Below, in pieces: positions 50,436 to 59,803 of a stretch of DNA of 64,000 nucleotides. The notes under the pieces are model-generated. The model was given only the letters and a program-made list of their open reading frames with translations. It was not told the DNA's origin and made no database searches. Position numbers and translations under genes: made by a program. Positions within the stretch are counted from its first letter, which is position 1. Every line of letters starts with the position of its first letter. The stretch is from Cyclobacteriaceae bacterium. GTDB taxonomy: Bacteria > Bacteroidota > Bacteroidia > Cytophagales > Cyclobacteriaceae. The stretch lies in contig CP075525.1 of assembly GCA_025808415.1 (NCBI GenBank), forward strand, positions 248,001 through 312,000, given 5' to 3'.

Positions 50436-50984
50436 TTATTTCTTTGGTGGATTTGTTGTTGCGGCTTGTGGCGTTATGCCCATCTTCTTCAACACCAGGT
50501 CTGAAATATCGGATTGATCATCGGCATAGAGCACCACATCAAGCCCGCTTACCTGGTTGGTGAGGATCATGGTGAACGCATTGGCTTTTGCTACTTCTTC
50601 AATAGCCTTCCCCACTTTGGTGTACACGGGTTCCATTAGTTGCACTTGTTTGCGCTGCAAGTTCTCCTGAGAGTCTTGCTCAAGTTTTTGAATGTTTTGT
50701 TGTAATTGCTGTAACTCCCGTTCAGTATTCTGCCGAACGGCATCCGGTACGGTGTTACCGTAGGCCTGGTACTCCTGCAGCTTCTTTTGGAATTCAGCCA
50801 CCTTACCATCATACTGTTTCTTTAATTGCGTTTGCAGGGTTTGTAACTCAGTCTCAATTTGTTTGGCTTCGGGCATCTGACTAAAAATATATTCCACATC
50901 AGCAAAGCCTATTTTAGCCGGGCTTTGGGCCTGTGCAAATAGTGCTGCTAATCCGAAGGCGAACAGGAAAACGATTTTTTTCAT
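50436..50984 (-). CDS. OmpH/Skp-family periplasmic chaperone (copy 2)
   Basis: A 182-residue protein with ATG at 50984 (GTG 50987 is also in frame). Signal peptide (to about residue 20, FAQAQS), then the Skp pattern IGFADVEYIFSQMPEAKQI and a long coiled coil (about 40-115) with FQKKLQEYQAY and ERELQQLQQNIQKLEQD. Skp trimers escort nascent outer-membrane proteins to BamA. Last gene of the operon, followed by the terminator. Confidence 0.92.
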   Translation of the reverse strand: MKKIVFLFAFGLAALFAQAQSPAKIGFADVEYIFSQMPEAKQIETELQTLQTQLKKQYDGKVAEFQKKLQEYQAYGNTVPDAVRQNTERELQQLQQNIQKLEQDSQENLQRKQVQLMEPVYTKVGKAIEEVAKANAFTMILTNQVSGLDVVLYADDQSDISDLVLKKMGITPQAATTNPPKK

Positions 50985-51009
50985 CACAGTTTAAATTTAT
51001 CAGTTAAGT

Positions 51010-51546
51010 TTAATTTTTAATCTTATCGTTGGGATCCCCCAATCCCAATTCATCCAAAACAAAGTCGGTGTAATCATAGCGCGGATCCGTATAAATCATC
51101 ACCAATTCCCCCGACTTATCGAATACAATGGCCAGATTGTTTTGTTTAGCTACCTTGTCCACCGCATCCCAAACCTTGTCTTGCACCGGTTTAACAAGTT
51201 CCTGCTTCTTCAGGAAAAACAATCCACCAAAACCAAAAACTTTATTTTGATATTCTTTAAGTTCAGCTTCCTTCTTTTTTATCAACTCAGTCCGTTCTTT
51301 TCGCATCTCTTCAGTTAGCAAAACCTGCTCGGCCTGAAGTGTGCTGTACATGGCCTCTACATTTTTAGCCATGCCCTGGATTTCCTTTGTCCACAGTTCG
51401 GATAACCGGTTTATTTCTTCCTGTGCCTTTTTATACTCGGGCATCTTGTTCAGGATAAAATCCGTGTCGATGTAACCGAACCTCTGAGCGTTGACAAAAT
51501 TCAGGCCGAAAATGAGAAAAAATATTGGAATAAGGTAAAAGCGCAT
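51010..51546 (-). CDS. OmpH/Skp-family periplasmic chaperone (copy 1)
   Basis: A 178-residue Skp-like protein: signal peptide (about 1-20, NFVNAQ), RFGYIDTDFILNKMPEYKKA start, central coiled coil (about 45-115; e.g. EEMRKERTELIKKKEAELKE). It lies directly after bamA (3-nt gap) and 26 nt before the second copy. Two tandem Skp genes after bamA are usual in Bacteroidota. Confidence 0.92.
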   Translation of the reverse strand: MRFYLIPIFFLIFGLNFVNAQRFGYIDTDFILNKMPEYKKAQEEINRLSELWTKEIQGMAKNVEAMYSTLQAEQVLLTEEMRKERTELIKKKEAELKEYQNKVFGFGGLFFLKKQELVKPVQDKVWDAVDKVAKQNNLAIVFDKSGELVMIYTDPRYDYTDFVLDELGLGDPNDKIKN

Positions 51547-51549
51547 TTT

Positions 51550-54234
51550 TTAACGGATTTGCTGACCAATAGTGAATTGGAATTTGGCACCACTGCGCTG
51601 CCCGTTGCTTCCAAGGGGCACCGGATCAAACCCGTACCCCCAGTTTAACCCGATCAATCCAAAAGCAGGCATAAATATGCGGGCGCCAAACCCTGCTGTT
51701 TTATACATACTAAACGGATTAAAGTCCTCATAATTATTCCAGTTATTACCGGCCTCAACAAAGGTAAAGCCATAAATGGTGGCAGCATTGCCGGTAGTTA
51801 CCGGGTAACGCAGTTCCAGCCCGAATTTATCGTAAACAATACCTCCTCTGATCGCAGAAGTATTCAACTGATTTGAATACGGAGGCGTTAGTGTGTTATC
51901 ATCATAACCGCGCAGGGCAATAATATCCTGTCCTAAAACAAACGCGCCAAAACCACCAGCTAGCCCTGCGCCACCAAGGTAAAACCGTTCAAATGGAGTA
52001 TAGTCTGTTTTTGAACTGTAGCGCCCGATAAAGCCGAAATGTGCCTTGGCTTCGAGTACCAATTTGTTTTTCCGGTCCAGGCCTATGTAGTATTTTGCAT
52101 CAAACATCCATTTGTGATACTCTACCCATTTGTTGAGTTGTTGTGGTGTAGCAGTTTCATAATTGATGTTCCTCCACTGTGAATAGGGTGGTGTAAATGT
52201 TGCACTCAACGAAATTTCAGACCCTTGCGAAGGGTACATGGGATTATCCACACTCCTTCGTGCCACTGTTGTATTAAAGGTAATACTGTTTGCCACGCAA
52301 TCCGGACAACCCGGAATGTAGCTTGGCGCATTTTTCAAAGTATAAACCGAATAAGAAACAGAATTGGTTAAGGTGAAATAGTTATCCGGCCATTCCAACA
52401 CTTTACCAATACCTACCGTAATGTTATCAACCTTAAGGGTTGAATTTAAATCGAAAAAGTTTGCAGCACCTTGCCCGGCAAACCTGGAGATGGACTTGTT
52501 TGCACTGACTGAAAGTGATTGTGGTTTACGTCCGCCTAACCAAGGCTCGGTAAATGAAATGCTATAGTTCTGGAAGTTTCGTCCGTTTGCCTGAACCCGT
52601 AAGGATAAGCGTTGGCCATCACCGACAGGAAGTGGTCTCCACTTTTTAGGATGGGGGATGTTGCGAAGTGAAAAATTGTTAAACGTTAAGCCTAACGTGC
52701 CCACAAAACCAAAAGCACCTCCCCAACCTCCGGATAATTCAATCTGGTCGTTGGATTGTTCTTCTACTTTCCATTCGATATCAACCGTAGCGTTGGCAGG
52801 GTTAGGTTGTAAATTCTGCCCAATAGTTTGCGGATTGAAATAACCTAACTGACCAAGCTTTTGCTGTGTACGGATGATGTCTGATCGCCTGAATTTCTGG
52901 CCGGGTAATGTTGAAAGTTCCCTGCGGATAACGTGATCGCTTGTACGGTCGTTACCCGAGATGGTAACTTCACTAATGGTCGCTTGCTCACCTTCGGTAA
53001 TCCGCATTTCAACATCGATGGAATCACCCACTACGGCAACCTCCACGGGGTTTATCCGGAAGAACAAATAACCATCGTCCATGTACAACCCACTAATGTC
53101 CGCGCCTTTTGGGTTAAAGGTTAGTTTCTTATCGATTAATTCGCGGTTGTACACATCGCCTTTTTTGATACCCAAAATTGCGTTGAGGGTTTTTTCGGTG
53201 TGGATGTAATTCCCCGTCCAGATGATGTTGCGGAAATAATACTTTGGCCCCTCATCGATAACCATATCGATGTTGATGGTCTTCTTGTTAAAGGCATAGA
53301 TGGTATCAAAGGTTATCTCGGCATCGCGATAGCCCTTTGAATTATAAAATTCAACGAGCTTCTTCTTGTCTTCATCGTATTCGGCCTGAATGAATTTTGA
53401 TCCTTTGAATACGTTAAGGCGGATGTTATCGTTCATAAATTCCTTCACTTCTGCCCAACTTACATCGTATGATGTGGTGAGGTAGGTCCTGATGTCTTTT
53501 GGTTTAAAATCAAGGGCTTTCCTGATCAGTGTGCGGTGCAGCGCAAAGCGTGGGTGCTCGGCTGTTTTCTTCATCTTTCCCTTTAGTTTGCCATCGGCAA
53601 TAGCTTCGTTGCCTGTGATGGCAATTTTATTGATCTTAACCTTTGAATTTGTGTTAACGGCAATCTTCAGGCGTATGCCATCAGTAGCGATGGTGTCGCG
53701 TTCCTGTATGATTTTAACCTCAGTATTCAGGAAGCCTTTCTTAACAAAAAACTTTTTAACGGCCAGTTCGGTATTTCGTAACATGGCATCGTTTACAATC
53801 TTTCCGCGTATAAGGGTAAGTTCTTCTTTCAGGGAAGATTCCTGAGATTTGTTTATGCCGCTGAAATAAAAATTAGTAAGCCGCGGGCGTTCTGCCATTT
53901 TGATTTCGAGCCACACATTATCACCCTCAATTTTTTGTACCCCAATGGATACATCACCGATCAATCCGTGTTTCCATAATTTACGGATAGCACCTGAAAT
54001 GGCATCCCCGGGTATTTTCACTTTGTCGCCAACACGTAAGCCGGTTAATGAAACCATGGCGTTTTTATCCAGGATATTAAGACCGGTTACTTCAATGCCC
54101 GCAATAATGTATTCTGCCGGGTTAGCATAATTCAAATTATCGGTGGCAGCACGCTCGCTGCGTCCCCTGCGAAATTGCGCAACACTGTCAAACCCCACAA
54201 TAAGTAAGAAGATTATCAGTACACTCGTTCTCAT
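51550..54234 (-). CDS. bamA: Outer membrane protein assembly factor BamA
   Basis: An 894-residue Omp85 protein: signal peptide (about 1-19), five POTRA domains (about 30-450; e.g. GLRVGDKVKIPGDAIS and GISGNDRT-like folds) and a 16-stranded barrel with ALRGYDDNTLTPP and the C-terminal SGAKFQFTIGQQIR strand. It inserts beta-barrel proteins into the outer membrane. It abuts uppS upstream (stop/start adjacent) and is followed by two skp genes, forming an envelope operon. Confidence 0.96.
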   Translation of the reverse strand: MRTSVLIIFLLIVGFDSVAQFRRGRSERAATDNLNYANPAEYIIAGIEVTGLNILDKNAMVSLTGLRVGDKVKIPGDAISGAIRKLWKHGLIGDVSIGVQKIEGDNVWLEIKMAERPRLTNFYFSGINKSQESSLKEELTLIRGKIVNDAMLRNTELAVKKFFVKKGFLNTEVKIIQERDTIATDGIRLKIAVNTNSKVKINKIAITGNEAIADGKLKGKMKKTAEHPRFALHRTLIRKALDFKPKDIRTYLTTSYDVSWAEVKEFMNDNIRLNVFKGSKFIQAEYDEDKKKLVEFYNSKGYRDAEITFDTIYAFNKKTINIDMVIDEGPKYYFRNIIWTGNYIHTEKTLNAILGIKKGDVYNRELIDKKLTFNPKGADISGLYMDDGYLFFRINPVEVAVVGDSIDVEMRITEGEQATISEVTISGNDRTSDHVIRRELSTLPGQKFRRSDIIRTQQKLGQLGYFNPQTIGQNLQPNPANATVDIEWKVEEQSNDQIELSGGWGGAFGFVGTLGLTFNNFSLRNIPHPKKWRPLPVGDGQRLSLRVQANGRNFQNYSISFTEPWLGGRKPQSLSVSANKSISRFAGQGAANFFDLNSTLKVDNITVGIGKVLEWPDNYFTLTNSVSYSVYTLKNAPSYIPGCPDCVANSITFNTTVARRSVDNPMYPSQGSEISLSATFTPPYSQWRNINYETATPQQLNKWVEYHKWMFDAKYYIGLDRKNKLVLEAKAHFGFIGRYSSKTDYTPFERFYLGGAGLAGGFGAFVLGQDIIALRGYDDNTLTPPYSNQLNTSAIRGGIVYDKFGLELRYPVTTGNAATIYGFTFVEAGNNWNNYEDFNPFSMYKTAGFGARIFMPAFGLIGLNWGYGFDPVPLGSNGQRSGAKFQFTIGQQIR

Positions 54235-54987
54235 TCAACTAACTGGATTCAATTGTTCACTTGTTTTACCAAACCTGCGTTCGCGCTGTTGGTAGGACCA
54301 GATGGCTTCATATAAGTTCTCCTTGCGGAAATCTGGCCAAAGGGTTGGGCTAATGTATAGTTCAGTGTAGGCGATTTGCCACAACAAAAAGTTGCTTATG
54401 CGCATCTCGCCACTTGTTCGTATCAATAATTCGGGATCGGGGATTCCTGCTGTTTGCAGGTATTTTTCAACCAGCGATTCGGATATGGAAGCGGTATCAA
54501 TTTTACCTTTCTGCACATCATCAGCCAGGGCTTTAACAGCCTGGGTAATTTCCCAACGGCCACTATAACTCAGGGCAAGCACTACAGTAAGTCCTGTATT
54601 GTTTTTTGTCATGTTTACGGCCCAGGCTAGGTTATTCTGGCAGGTTTCCGGAAGATGAGATGTTTGGCCGATGGTAATTAGTTTTACCCGGTTCTCCATT
54701 AAGGTGTTAATTTCTTCTTTTAGTGTATTGACCAAAAGCTCCATAAGCCCATCCACCTCTTCTTTAGGCCTGGCCCAGTTTTCGGTAGAAAAAGCATACA
54801 GGGTGAGGTACTCAATACCCAACTCACCGCAGCCTTCAGTTATATCGCGCACGGCTTTTACTGCGTTGCGATGACCGAAAATCCGCATGGCCCCCTTCTT
54901 CTTTGCCCAACGACCGTTGCCGTCCATGATTACCGCGATGTGCCGAGGCAGGTTATGGGGGTCAATATGTTCTTTGTAAGAAGCCAC
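54235..54987 (-). CDS. uppS: Isoprenyl transferase (undecaprenyl diphosphate synthase)
   Basis: A 250-residue cis-prenyltransferase making the C55 lipid carrier for cell-wall and LPS synthesis. Motifs: [17 protein letters not shown] (about 17-33, catalytic Asp), [17 protein letters not shown] and [40 protein letters not shown] (split). Complete in length. It is transcribed with bamA, whose start directly follows its stop. Confidence 0.97.
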   Translation of the reverse strand: [250 protein letters not shown]

Positions 54988-55052
54988 AAGGGGGTCAAAA
55001 TTAGGGTATTTTAAATAACTTTTACCAAATAAGCAGCCCCGTTTTAACGAGC

Positions 55053-55733
55053 CTATTTATATGGATTTTTCGGGCAGGGTATATCGTAAAAAGTTCGTGT
55101 TAAGGTAAAGCCCACAAAAAAGTAATTGTCAAAATCGTTGCGATTGCCGTACTGGTAGTTTTTTTGCAAAGGATCGCCATCTGAAATGTTATCCAGGTAG
55201 TCGAAAAAAGTTTTGCGGATGCCCACCTCAAATGCCACATAGAATTTTGGATTAACTATGTATTTAAAACCACCGCCAAAAGGAATGGTGCCCTGAACAT
55301 TGCTGTATTCTTCAGGCTTCACATCGTACCCGGAAATACCGAACAACCCAAAACCCGCAAACAAGTATGGCGTGTACCGCATAGGCGTTTTAATATCACG
55401 CCAACTCAGGAAATGATATTCAAAACCAAGACTTGTTTCTAACAGAAATGTGTTGAAGGACGCATTACGCGCTGAAGCAAAAGCATCAATAGGCACTTCT
55501 TTGGCGCCCAACTGACCTGCCGTGATAGTAGCCCGGAAACTTACAACTTTACTGATGTTGGAGCGGTAGTAGACTGTTCCGGCCAAGGTTGAGTTTTTAA
55601 AATTATACGTGCGTACCAGGTCGCCTGTATAATTGAAGGTTCCAATACCAAACCCGATTTCGGACCGTTGCGAAAAAGCTGTGGCCGTGCTTAATAGAAC
55701 AATGGGAATGAGAAATGAACGGCTGGCCGTCAT
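55053..55733 (-). CDS. PorG-like outer-membrane protein (DUF6089), shorter copy
   Basis: A 226-residue protein with signal peptide (about 1-21, TAFSQ) and an OmpA-like 8-stranded barrel: IGFGIGTFNYTGDL, YRSNISKVVSFRATITAGQLG, TPYLFAGFGLFG, KFYVAFEVGIRKTFFDYLDNISD. DUF6089 includes PorG, the outer-membrane component of the type IX secretion system, and in Porphyromonas porG also sits beside uppS-bamA-skp. It starts inside the stop of the longer copy (ATGA overlap). Confidence 0.85.
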   Translation of the reverse strand: MTASRSFLIPIVLLSTATAFSQRSEIGFGIGTFNYTGDLVRTYNFKNSTLAGTVYYRSNISKVVSFRATITAGQLGAKEVPIDAFASARNASFNTFLLETSLGFEYHFLSWRDIKTPMRYTPYLFAGFGLFGISGYDVKPEEYSNVQGTIPFGGGFKYIVNPKFYVAFEVGIRKTFFDYLDNISDGDPLQKNYQYGNRNDFDNYFFVGFTLTRTFYDIPCPKNPYK

Positions 55734-56770
55734 CTGAACTTAGCCCGGTGAAAGGTTTTACCAAGAATGTAGGTTAGCCTTACGGTAGTGACCATGTAAA
55801 TATCACGATCGCCCGCACGACCGCGCATGTTCATGGTGCCATCGGAATTAATATGTCCATAACCTGAAACGGTATCGAAACTTCCATACCCGGTGTAGCG
55901 GTTAGCAATTATTTCCTGTACGCGTGCATTCACAGGTTGTACTTCGTTGGAACGATAAGCCATAGCTCTTGCTTTTTCGCTCGATAAGGTAGTCAAATCA
56001 ACATAGTTACCGCTCACATCATCCAGGTAGTCGGTGAATGTGTAACGAAACCCAAATTCTGCTGATAGGTCCATAACTTCGTTTATCCTAAAACGTGCGC
56101 CAAGGCCGAATGGTATAGCAGCCTGAATTAAACTGTAGGATTTTCCTTCGGTTTGTAATGGTTTAAGGTCAACCCACTGCCCTGCATCGCTGAAAGGATT
56201 GTTCAATAAATCGGTTTGAGGAACTTGTGCCTGAGGGTTGTGGTGAAACACTGCGATACCCGCATAAACATAGGGTGTCCAGGGAACCCGGCTGATGTAG
56301 GTAGCCTGGTTTTCGAAAAGGTCCACTTGTGCTATGGCCGACAATTCCTTAATGCGGTTTCTGAATGACAGGTTGCGTACGTATCGGAACACACCGTTAT
56401 CTGCATCATTCGGGTCGGCAGAATCAGCATCGGAGCCACGTATGCCACCATACATAAAACTGCCGGTTACTTGATAGCGTGGCCCAAAACGATGGGTGAA
56501 GGAAACACCAACCGCTGGCCGTGTAAAACCAATGTCGGTACTGAGGCGCTTTGGGGATGGGGCTAAGTCTCCAAAATAATTAAAAGCATTTAGCGAAACC
56601 CCTAACGAATTGTAAATTTTATCTTTTCCGAAATTTGATTTCTTACCGCGATAGCTGGCAATGCGCTTATTGTTCTTTTTTATGTTCCGCCTGTTCATTT
56701 GGCTGTAAGCCTCATTGGCCGAGAGGGTAAGGAACAAGCACGCCAGGATCAGGTAAGCCAACTTTCTCAT
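55730..56770 (-). CDS. PorG-like outer-membrane protein (DUF6089), longer copy
   Basis: A 346-residue protein with signal peptide (about 1-22, NEAYSQ), a basic stretch (RRNIKKNNKRIASYRGKK) and a barrel: YNSLGVSLNAFNYFGDL, YQVTGSFMYGGIRGSD, TPYVYAGIAVFHHN, MDLSAEFGFRYTFTDYLDDVSG. The TDYLDDVSG motif is shared with its neighbour, so the pair arose by duplication. A large insertion (about 250-315) lies between late strands. Role in type IX secretion is inferred. Confidence 0.85.
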   Translation of the reverse strand: MRKLAYLILACLFLTLSANEAYSQMNRRNIKKNNKRIASYRGKKSNFGKDKIYNSLGVSLNAFNYFGDLAPSPKRLSTDIGFTRPAVGVSFTHRFGPRYQVTGSFMYGGIRGSDADSADPNDADNGVFRYVRNLSFRNRIKELSAIAQVDLFENQATYISRVPWTPYVYAGIAVFHHNPQAQVPQTDLLNNPFSDAGQWVDLKPLQTEGKSYSLIQAAIPFGLGARFRINEVMDLSAEFGFRYTFTDYLDDVSGNYVDLTTLSSEKARAMAYRSNEVQPVNARVQEIIANRYTGYGSFDTVSGYGHINSDGTMNMRGRAGDRDIYMVTTVRLTYILGKTFHRAKFR

Positions 56771-56818
56771 TGCGGGTAAGTATTTAAAAATCAGTAAGCT
56801 ACAAAGGTAAGTAAAAAA

Positions 56819-57694
56819 TCAATTTCTAATATCTAATCCCCAATTAAGCTTTTGCCTCAGGGTTTTAAAATACGATTGGTTTTCCAGTTGTATAAGATGT
56901 GCTTTAAAGGCTTCTTTTTTCACTTTTAGCTTAACGGTATTGTCTACAATAGCGGTTCTGGAGTCGAGTGAAACCAGGAATTTTTTGCTTCTTCCCTCCA
57001 CTTCAAACGTTATTTCCGATTGGTCGGGAACCACAATGGGACGTACGGTCAGATTATGCGGGCTAACCGGTGTAATGATGAAATTGCCGGAGCGCGGGAA
57101 CACCAATGGGCCCCCGCAACTTAGTGAGTAACCGGTTGAGCCGGTTGGCGTGGCAACAATTATACCATCGGCCCAGTACGAGTTAAGAAACTCACCATCG
57201 ATATAGGTGTGCACGGTAATCATGGAGGAGGAATCCTTTTTGACAACCGTAAAATCATTCAATGCAAAGTTGAGTTTGCCAAATAACTTCTTGTTTGACT
57301 CAAGCCTTAGGATAACGCGTTTGTCCAACGAGTAAGCATTTGCAAAAAGCTTTTGTAATGCATGCTCGGTCTCAAGGCCGCTGGTGGTTGCCAAAAAACC
57401 AAGCCTTCCGGTGTTTATACCAAGCACCGGGGTCTCGGCTGCCCCAATGTGTGTAATGGATTCCAGTAATGTGCCATCACCACCAATGCTTAAAAAGGCA
57501 TCTAATTTTTTTAGTGATTCACCGGGTTCATAAATCTTCCTTTTAAAATTTTTAAAAGCACTGCCCTTTAGCAACTTTTCGTATTTACTGGAAACAAAAA
57601 GTTCGGCTTTGTGCCGGGTAAGGATTTCAAAAATGAGCCTGATAAAATCTGCCGATTGCCGGTTAAATTCTTTTCCGTGGAGACCAATTTTCAT
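56819..57694 (-). CDS. nadK: NAD kinase
   Basis: A 291-residue ATP-NAD kinase producing NADP. The diagnostic motif SIGGDGTLLES (about 70-80), LGINTGRLGFLA (about 93-104), LNDFTV (about 145) and STGYSLSCGGPLVFP (about 181-195) are present. Complete. It follows the CBS gene (79-nt gap) and precedes the PorG-like pair, as is common in the phylum. Confidence 0.97.
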   Translation of the reverse strand: MKIGLHGKEFNRQSADFIRLIFEILTRHKAELFVSSKYEKLLKGSAFKNFKRKIYEPGESLKKLDAFLSIGGDGTLLESITHIGAAETPVLGINTGRLGFLATTSGLETEHALQKLFANAYSLDKRVILRLESNKKLFGKLNFALNDFTVVKKDSSSMITVHTYIDGEFLNSYWADGIIVATPTGSTGYSLSCGGPLVFPRSGNFIITPVSPHNLTVRPIVVPDQSEITFEVEGRSKKFLVSLDSRTAIVDNTVKLKVKKEAFKAHLIQLENQSYFKTLRQKLNWGLDIRN

Positions 57695-57773
57695 AGCGTT
57701 ATCCGGCTAGGTTGTATGCCATTAACCTTAAAGGTACAACTGAAATACGGAAGGGAAAAGTTGAGCGGGCAGG

Positions 57774-58439
57774 TTAAATATCCAGGTAACGAAGCAGCAT
57801 ATCCAACCGTTCTTTTTCAGAGCCCATAGGGCTGGCTTCCTGGTATCGCCCGATAACCCGGTAGTTGAAACGTTCGAGTGTCGCTACAACTCTTGATAAT
57901 TCTACCTGATTGAGCTTAAGGGTAAGCCTTATCTTACCAGGGTTCATCGGATCATCCTTGACGATGCTACTTAATACTTTAGTATTATTTTCTTCGATTA
58001 ACCGACTTATTTCAGCCAGTGAGTAATCGTTAAGGTTCATGGACAGCACCAAAATGCCTCCGGGCATTTGCACGGCTGCCGTTTGGGCAAATGAAGTTAT
58101 GGTGTCCTGCACGGTGATAACACCATAATACTGACCCACATCGTCAAGCACGGCCACCATTTGTAACTTGTTGTCAGAAGCTATCTTTAGAATGTCGTAA
58201 AAATGGCTGGTGGTTGAAACGCAGCATTTTTCACCGATAAGGTTAAAATCCCCAACCCTTTTTTCAATGTCATTGGCCTCCAGGATTATCTCTTCTGAGA
58301 TAAAGCCAAGAAGTTTTCCTTCTTCTACTACCGGCATTTGGTTACAACGAAACTCTTCCATCCACACGATGGCTTTGTGCGCATCATCCGTTGCCTTTAA
58401 GGGCGGGATCATGTGGTTGATAAGATCTTCGGCTATCAT
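57774..58439 (-). CDS. CBS-pair domain protein with ACT-like C-terminus
   Basis: A 221-residue cytoplasmic protein: two CBS motifs (about 5-60, HMIPPLKATDDAHKAIVWME; and about 70-125, VSTTSHFYDILKIASDNK with VLDDVGQYYGVIT), followed by an ACT-like domain (about 130-205; GGILVLSMNLNDYSLAEISRLI). Such proteins sense adenosine nucleotides; the target is unknown. Conserved neighbour of nadK. Confidence 0.88.
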   Translation of the reverse strand: MIAEDLINHMIPPLKATDDAHKAIVWMEEFRCNQMPVVEEGKLLGFISEEIILEANDIEKRVGDFNLIGEKCCVSTTSHFYDILKIASDNKLQMVAVLDDVGQYYGVITVQDTITSFAQTAAVQMPGGILVLSMNLNDYSLAEISRLIEENNTKVLSSIVKDDPMNPGKIRLTLKLNQVELSRVVATLERFNYRVIGRYQEASPMGSEKERLDMLLRYLDI

Positions 58440-58467
58440 GTTTTAGAGAATTTCACACATATATACC

Positions 58468-59220
58468 TCAATTGAGCAAAAAGTCTTCCATAAGCTCATT
58501 AAATTTTTCAGGGTGCTCCATCATGGGCGCATGGCAACAATGGTCGATAAATTTTAACGAGGAGTTCGGGATTAACCGATTGAACTCATGGGCGACCATG
58601 GGCGGTGTTATGGTATCGTTAAGCCCCCATACTAACAATGTGGGTACCTTAATGTTGGGAATTTCATCGGCCATATTATTGCGTTGTGCTGATTTGGCGA
58701 TGGCCACAATGCGCATGCATTTCGGAATGCTGTTAGTGGTCTCAAAAACTTCATCCACCAATTCTTTTGTGGCTACTGTAGGGTCAAAAAAGGTGTAAGC
58801 TACCCGCTCGCGGATATACTCATAATTACCGCGTTTTGGGTAGGAGCCTCCCATGGAATCTTCAAATAAGCCTGAGCTGCCGGTGAGTATTAACTTTTTA
58901 ACCTTGTTAGGATTTTTAAGCGTATAGACCAGTGCAACATGGCCACCCAGGCTATTGCCCATAATAATCATATCATCCAGCTTTTTGAGGGCAACAAATT
59001 CCTCTACGAATTTCCGTAATCCTTCAAGACCGGCTTCGCGCACAGGCATTTCATAAATCGGGAGCATGGGGATAACAACCCTGAAGCTTGAAGCGAAACG
59101 GTTTACAACACCTTCCCAATTGCTGAGGGCCCCGAATAATCCGTGCAATAACATCAACACGGGGCCATTGCCCTCATCAACATATTTGAAACCTTGATCC
59201 TCTTTAACGGTAAGCGCCAT
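58468..59220 (-). CDS. Alpha/beta hydrolase
   Basis: A 250-residue serine hydrolase fold with oxyanion segment LLHGLFGALSNW (about 24-35), nucleophile elbow GNSLGG (Ser near 89), Asp in LVWGLNDT (near 200) and His in DHCCHAPMMEHP (near 229). Substrate unknown; esterase or C-C hydrolase possible. Length is standard. It is separated from the CBS gene by 28 nt, so probably cotranscribed. Confidence 0.92.
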   Translation of the reverse strand: MALTVKEDQGFKYVDEGNGPVLMLLHGLFGALSNWEGVVNRFASSFRVVIPMLPIYEMPVREAGLEGLRKFVEEFVALKKLDDMIIMGNSLGGHVALVYTLKNPNKVKKLILTGSSGLFEDSMGGSYPKRGNYEYIRERVAYTFFDPTVATKELVDEVFETTNSIPKCMRIVAIAKSAQRNNMADEIPNIKVPTLLVWGLNDTITPPMVAHEFNRLIPNSSLKFIDHCCHAPMMEHPEKFNELMEDFLLN

Positions 59221-59290
59221 AGGTACTTCCTTTTAAACCAAAATGTAAAGAAAAAAAATCCAACTTCCTGATAGGTTTACTTTGAAACAT

Positions 59291-59803
59291 TCAGGAGGTG
59301 TGCTCTTGAAGGATATCCCGGAAGGAAGGGAAAATTTCCCCGATCCAATGCGTTACCTGGGGCGCAAACCCGGAGGTAAACGTGAATAGCCATGAGTTTT
59401 CAGTCCAGCGTTTAGGTAGTTGAATGGATAAGGCATCAACTATCCACAGCCCTACACTTACCATAAACATGGTATGGAGTAATCCCATTACGCTTCCAGC
59501 CCATTGGTCGGCACTGCCCAACAAGGTTTTATCGATTGATGATTTTAAAAGTTTACCCACCAGGTTAACTACTGTAATTACGATCAGGAATACAACTCCA
59601 AAAGCTACATAGGGAAGAATCTTATCGTTGATGTTATAATAATCATCAAGTGTAAGCATGGCTGCTCCCATAAGCTTGAAGCCCAGGACGATACCAAAGA
59701 TGATGGCAAGCAGCGAAAACAAACTTACCAGGAAACCTTTCTTATACCCGGAAACCATTCCGGTTATGAAAATCAATAAAAGTATCAGGTCGAGTATACT
59801 CAA
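59291..59803 (-). CDS. CvpA-family membrane protein
   Basis: A 170-residue protein with four TM helices (about 4-22, 26-48, 65-88, 105-127) and the CvpA pattern SGYKKGFLVSLF near 18. The TTG start at 59803 is fixed by overlap: its TTG shares bases with the yqeY stop (TTGA). CvpA is tied to colicin V production and to purine or envelope functions; role here unclear. Confidence 0.88.
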   Translation of the reverse strand: MSILDLILLLIFITGMVSGYKKGFLVSLFSLLAIIFGIVLGFKLMGAAMLTLDDYYNINDKILPYVAFGVVFLIVITVVNLVGKLLKSSIDKTLLGSADQWAGSVMGLLHTMFMVSVGLWIVDALSIQLPKRWTENSWLFTFTSGFAPQVTHWIGEIFPSFRDILQEHTS

